The translations under genes were made by a program, and so were the position numbers. The notes beneath the pieces are model-generated. The model saw only the letters and a list, made by a program, of their open reading frames with translations. It did no database searches and had not been told where the DNA came from. Shown one piece after another: positions 61,033-64,000 of a stretch of 64,000 nt of DNA. How positions within the stretch are numbered: position 1 is the first letter of the stretch; each line of letters opens with the position of its first letter. The stretch comes from Pseudomonas sp. GM79 (GTDB lineage Bacteria > Pseudomonadota > Gammaproteobacteria > Pseudomonadales > Pseudomonadaceae): contig NZ_AKJE01000075.1 of assembly GCF_000282495.1 (NCBI RefSeq), positions 62,001-126,000 of the forward strand, in the 5' to 3' direction.

Positions 61033-61938
61033 TCACCGGTGGTGCGAACCCTCTTCGCCTTGATTCAACCGCTCACGCAAGAACTCGATCAGCGCCTGCA
61101 CCGGTCGTGACCTCTGGCGATGCTGCGGGTAGACGGCCGACAAGGTCAGCGGCTTGGGGCGCAAATCATCCAGCACCGGCACAAGTCGGCCGTCCTCAAG
61201 GGCCGAACCGACGATGAAGGTCGGCAGGTACGTGATGCCCATACCGGCAATGGCAGCGTCCTTGAGCAATTCACCATTGTTGACCCGCATCCGCCCAGTG
61301 ACGTTGACGTTCAACGGCTTGCCCTGCCCCTCGAAACGCCATTGCACCTGACGACCGTGGCCGTAAGGCAGGCAATCATGGGTGTGTAAATCCTCGGGTT
61401 TAAGCGGCGTACCCCGCTCGGCCAGATACACCGGGCTGGCACAGTACAGCCGCTCGATGGAGGCGAGACGTCGGGCGATCAGTGTCGAGTCTTCCAGCAC
61501 GCCGATGCGCAATGCCAAATCGTAGCCCTCACCGAGTAAGTCCACTGGTCGATCACTCAGGTCGACTTCCACGGTGACCTCGCGATAACGCTGCAAAAAC
61601 TCCGGTAACAGACAGCCCAGATGCGCCACGGCAAACGACAACGGTGCGCTCAGGCGAATGGTGCCGCGAGGCTCGGTGGTCTGCCCGGCGATGCCCTGCT
61701 CCACTTGCTCGACTTCGCTGAGCAGGCGCAAGGCTGATTCGTAATAACTCTGCCCCAGCGGCGTAACGTCCAACCGCCGGGTCGAACGGTTGAGCAGGCG
61801 CACGCCGAGGCGCTCTTCCAGTTGCATCAAGCGGCGGCTGACAAACTGCTTGGACAACCCTAGTTGATCAGCCGCCGCGGTGAAGCTGCCGGAGTCCATG
61901 ACCTGGCAAAACATACGCATATCTTCGAACGGGTTCAT
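61033..61938 (-). CDS. LysR-family transcriptional regulator
   Basis: From the ATG at 61938 the 301-residue protein begins MNPFEDMRMFCQVMDSGSF and has the LysR helix-turn-helix (FTAAADQLGLSKQFVSRRLMQLEERLGVRLL), then the periplasmic-binding-protein-like effector domain. It is divergent from the exported esterase gene, 162 bases away, and so a likely regulator of it. The upstream ORF extension to 61995 has no clear site. Confidence 0.9.
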   Translation of the reverse strand: MNPFEDMRMFCQVMDSGSFTAAADQLGLSKQFVSRRLMQLEERLGVRLLNRSTRRLDVTPLGQSYYESALRLLSEVEQVEQGIAGQTTEPRGTIRLSAPLSFAVAHLGCLLPEFLQRYREVTVEVDLSDRPVDLLGEGYDLALRIGVLEDSTLIARRLASIERLYCASPVYLAERGTPLKPEDLHTHDCLPYGHGRQVQWRFEGQGKPLNVNVTGRMRVNNGELLKDAAIAGMGITYLPTFIVGSALEDGRLVPVLDDLRPKPLTLSAVYPQHRQRSRPVQALIEFLRERLNQGEEGSHHR

Positions 61939-62100
61939 TGTCACTCTCTGGTTGACAGTTATTCGCTTTATAGCCGCTTTTTCACTTTCCGACACCTCAT
62001 TAATCTGTGCTCACGGTGTTGCTGAGGCCCGAACCCCAGTGCCACAGCAGCCCGATCCCAAGGCATACAAAAACTCAAACGATATAAAAAGGAATTGCAC

Positions 62101-63117
62101 ATGAACATCAAGAAAACCCTCGCCACTTCCGTCCTCGCCCTGTCCATCGGCAACGCATTCGCCGCCGCCGGCCCCGGTGTCGAACACAACACCCAGGCCT
62201 TCCTCGATGCCCTCGCCGTCGGCGGTGGCAAACCGCTGGAACAGCTGAGCCCGAAAGACGCCCGCGCCGTGTTGACCGGCGCCCAGGCTTCGGTGAAGGT
62301 TGATCTGTCGGGTATTGAAATCAGCGACAAGGCGATCAAGGTCGACGGCCAGACCATCAACCTGAAAGTGGTGCGACCGGCCAAGGTCAAGGGCGAGTTG
62401 CCGGTGTTCATGTTCTTCCACGGTGGCGGCTGGGTATTGGGCGACTTCCCGACGCACCAGCGCCTGATCCGTGACCTGGTAGTGGGCTCCGGCGCAGTCG
62501 CGGTATACGTCGACTACACGCCGTCGCCGGAAGCGCAATACCCGACCGCCATCAACCAGGCCTACACCGCGACGAAATGGGTGGCCGCGCATGGCAAAGA
62601 GATCGGTGTCGATGGCAAGCGACTGGCCGTGGCCGGCAACAGCGTCGGCGGCAACATGGCGGCGGTCGTGGCGCTGATGGCCAAGGAACAGAAAACACCT
62701 GCCCTGCGCTTCCAGCTGTTGATGTGGCCGGTGACCAACGCACAGTTCGACGACGGCTCGTACCAGCAATTCGCCGAGGGGCATTTCCTCACCAAAGGGA
62801 TGATGCAGTGGTTCTGGGACAACTACACCACCAACCCGGCCGAGCGTGCGCAGATTCATGCCTCGCCGCTCAACGCCAGCGCCGAACAACTCAAGGGCCT
62901 GCCTGCCGCACTGGTACAGACCGCCGAATTCGACGTGCTGCGTGACGAAGGCGAAGGCTACGCCCGCCACCTCGATGCGGCCGGTGTGCCGGTGACCTCG
63001 GTGCGCTACAACGGGATGATTCATGACTTTGGCCTGCTCAATCCGCTGAATCAGATTCCGGAAGTCAAAGCGGCGGTACGTCAGGCCGCGGCCGAGCTCA
63101 AGACGCATCTGAACTAA
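62101..63117 (+). CDS. Exported alpha/beta hydrolase (HSL-type esterase)
   Basis: The 338-residue protein has a signal peptide (MNIKKTLATSVLALSIGNAFA) and the hormone-sensitive-lipase-like plan: oxyanion FHGGGW (107-110), nucleophile Ser181 in GNSVGGN, Asp278 in TAEFDVLRD and His308 in GMIHDFG. It hydrolyses short-chain esters in the periplasm. AAAGGAA precedes the ATG; a TTG six bases upstream is in frame. Ends at a strong terminator. Confidence 0.88.
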   Translation: MNIKKTLATSVLALSIGNAFAAAGPGVEHNTQAFLDALAVGGGKPLEQLSPKDARAVLTGAQASVKVDLSGIEISDKAIKVDGQTINLKVVRPAKVKGELPVFMFFHGGGWVLGDFPTHQRLIRDLVVGSGAVAVYVDYTPSPEAQYPTAINQAYTATKWVAAHGKEIGVDGKRLAVAGNSVGGNMAAVVALMAKEQKTPALRFQLLMWPVTNAQFDDGSYQQFAEGHFLTKGMMQWFWDNYTTNPAERAQIHASPLNASAEQLKGLPAALVQTAEFDVLRDEGEGYARHLDAAGVPVTSVRYNGMIHDFGLLNPLNQIPEVKAAVRQAAAELKTHLN

Positions 63118-63126
63118 GTCCAACCT

Positions 63127-63159
63127 CTCGCCACACCCCAGGGTGTGGCGAGTTTTTTT
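63127..63159 (+). terminator. Rho-independent terminator of the esterase gene
   Basis: CTCGCCACACC pairs with GGTGTGGCGAG (63142-63152) around a 4-base loop, followed by seven T, ten bases after the stop. Confidence 0.92.
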
Positions 63160-63180
63160 GTGCCCGTTGGAGTGCAATCC

Positions 63181-64000
63181 ATGAGCCTTTTCTCTGCCCA
63201 CCTGTTGCCTTGGAGCGCCCTGTTGCTGGTGCTCGACGCCCTGCTCTGGCACCTCGTCCCGTTCAAGCATCGCGCGCCGCGGGTCGGCGTGCGTCTGGTG
63301 CTGTTTCTGGCGTTCAGTGCGCTGGTCATCAACGCCGGCGTCAGCCCGTTGCAGGCACCGCTGTTTGCCGATGACCCGGTAGCGCAACTCGGTGCCACGG
63401 CGCTGGGGATTCTCTGGTGGCTGTACGCCGCACGGGTGCTCACGGAAGTGTTCGGTCTGGTGCTGATGCGCCGCATAGGTCACAGCGGCCGTTTGTTGCA
63501 GGACGTGATCGGTGCACTGGTGTTTCTGGCCTCCACTGTCGCGGCCGCCGGTTATGTGCTGGATCTGCCAGTCAAAGGTCTGCTCGCGACGTCCGGCGTG
63601 TTCGCCATCGTGGTCGGTCTGGCGCTGCAAAGTACGTTGGCCGACGTGTTCTCCGGCATTGTGCTCAACACCACCAAACCCTATCAGGTGGACGACTTTG
63701 TGGTGATCGACGGCGTCGAAGGCAAAGTGCTGGACATCAACTGGCGCGCCACGCACCTGTTGAGCAGCGCCGGCACGATGGCCGTGGTGCCGAACTCGGT
63801 GGCGGCCAAGGCCAAGATCGTCAACCTCAGCCGCCCAAACAACCTGCACGGGGTGTCGATCAGCATCAAGGTGGCGAACCACATCCGCCCACGCCGGGTA
63901 CTCGACGCCCTCGACCGCACGCTGCAAGGCAGCAGCAACCTGTTGCTGAACCCGGCCCCCAAAGCGGTGTTGAAAGAGGCCGGTGAAGAGATGTCCGAAT
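63181..64000 (+). CDS. MscS-family mechanosensitive channel, 5' part (cut by window end)
   Basis: The frame opens at the ATG at 63181 and runs past the window end without a stop (273 residues seen). Four to five membrane helices precede a MscS-type pore region (GVFAIVVGLALQSTLADVFSGI) and the beta domain YQVDDFVVIDGVEGKVLDINWRATHL with VVPNSV. Longer than small MscS at the N-terminus; it may carry a C-terminal regulatory domain beyond the window. Confidence 0.88.
   Translation, partial: MSLFSAHLLPWSALLLVLDALLWHLVPFKHRAPRVGVRLVLFLAFSALVINAGVSPLQAPLFADDPVAQLGATALGILWWLYAARVLTEVFGLVLMRRIGHSGRLLQDVIGALVFLASTVAAAGYVLDLPVKGLLATSGVFAIVVGLALQSTLADVFSGIVLNTTKPYQVDDFVVIDGVEGKVLDINWRATHLLSSAGTMAVVPNSVAAKAKIVNLSRPNNLHGVSISIKVANHIRPRRVLDALDRTLQGSSNLLLNPAPKAVLKEAGEEMSE

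Overview
The window looks like a chromosome segment of a fluorescent Pseudomonas. The signs are high-GC core genes, dispersed REP elements of the types common in P. fluorescens-group genomes, an aruF/aruG-type arginine succinyltransferase pair, glcDEF, an HglS-type 2-oxoadipate enzyme and a sigma-54-like promoter in front of hcp. This is inferred from gene content; no comparison was run. No rRNA, tRNA, CRISPR array or complete insertion sequence was seen.

Layout. (1) 1-8 kb: amino-acid/amine catabolism. It holds a cut-off RpiR-type regulator, an isochorismatase-like hydrolase, a glutamine-synthetase-like ligase, an N-formylglutamate amidohydrolase-like enzyme, an APC permease, the two arginine N-succinyltransferase subunits without the rest of the AST pathway, and an oxaloacetate decarboxylase/PEP mutase-family protein. 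(2) 8-18.5 kb: carboxypeptidase G2-type peptidase, membrane diguanylate cyclase, alpha/beta hydrolase, glycolate oxidase glcDEF, hglS, a three-unit REP array and a DJ-1/PfpI protein. (3) 18.6-32.2 kb: an accessory type VI secretion island with no baseplate or sheath genes. The order is hcp, vgrG, a frameshifted M15-type peptidoglycan peptidase effector, a lipoprotein (putative immunity), a DUF4123 adaptor, and a 1595-residue RHS protein ending in a nucleotidyltransferase-like toxin tip with its immunity gene. An A+T-rich graveyard of orphan immunity genes follows (including barstar), with a detached second toxin tip and one nonsense-interrupted gene. Copies of one hairpin repeat punctuate this tail. 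(4) 32.5-40.8 kb: small Pseudomonas-type proteins, an exported OB-like protein, an ABC transporter operon with an AttH-like lipoprotein, and a membrane sulfatase/phosphoethanolamine-transferase-like protein.

(5) 41.2-59.9 kb: one long, tightly overlapping exopolysaccharide operon of Wzx/Wzy type: UDP-glucose dehydrogenase, UDP-glucuronate 4-epimerase, initiating sugar transferase, a BY-kinase-like protein lacking the Walker A lysine, Wza-like and Wzz/GumC-like export proteins, three glycosyltransferases, a Wzy-like polymerase, a flippase, two deacetylases, a periplasmic glycosidase-like protein and three GNAT/FemAB-like transferases. It predicts a uronic-acid-containing, decorated polymer that I cannot match to a named Pseudomonas polysaccharide. 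(6) 60-64 kb: methyltransferase, LysR regulator divergent from an exported esterase, and the start of a MscS-type channel cut by the window end.

The most novel-looking part is the RHS tail at 28.4-32.2 kb. Toxin tips and immunity genes are laid out like cassettes between near-identical hairpins, which suggests that the repeats helped acquire or shuffle them.
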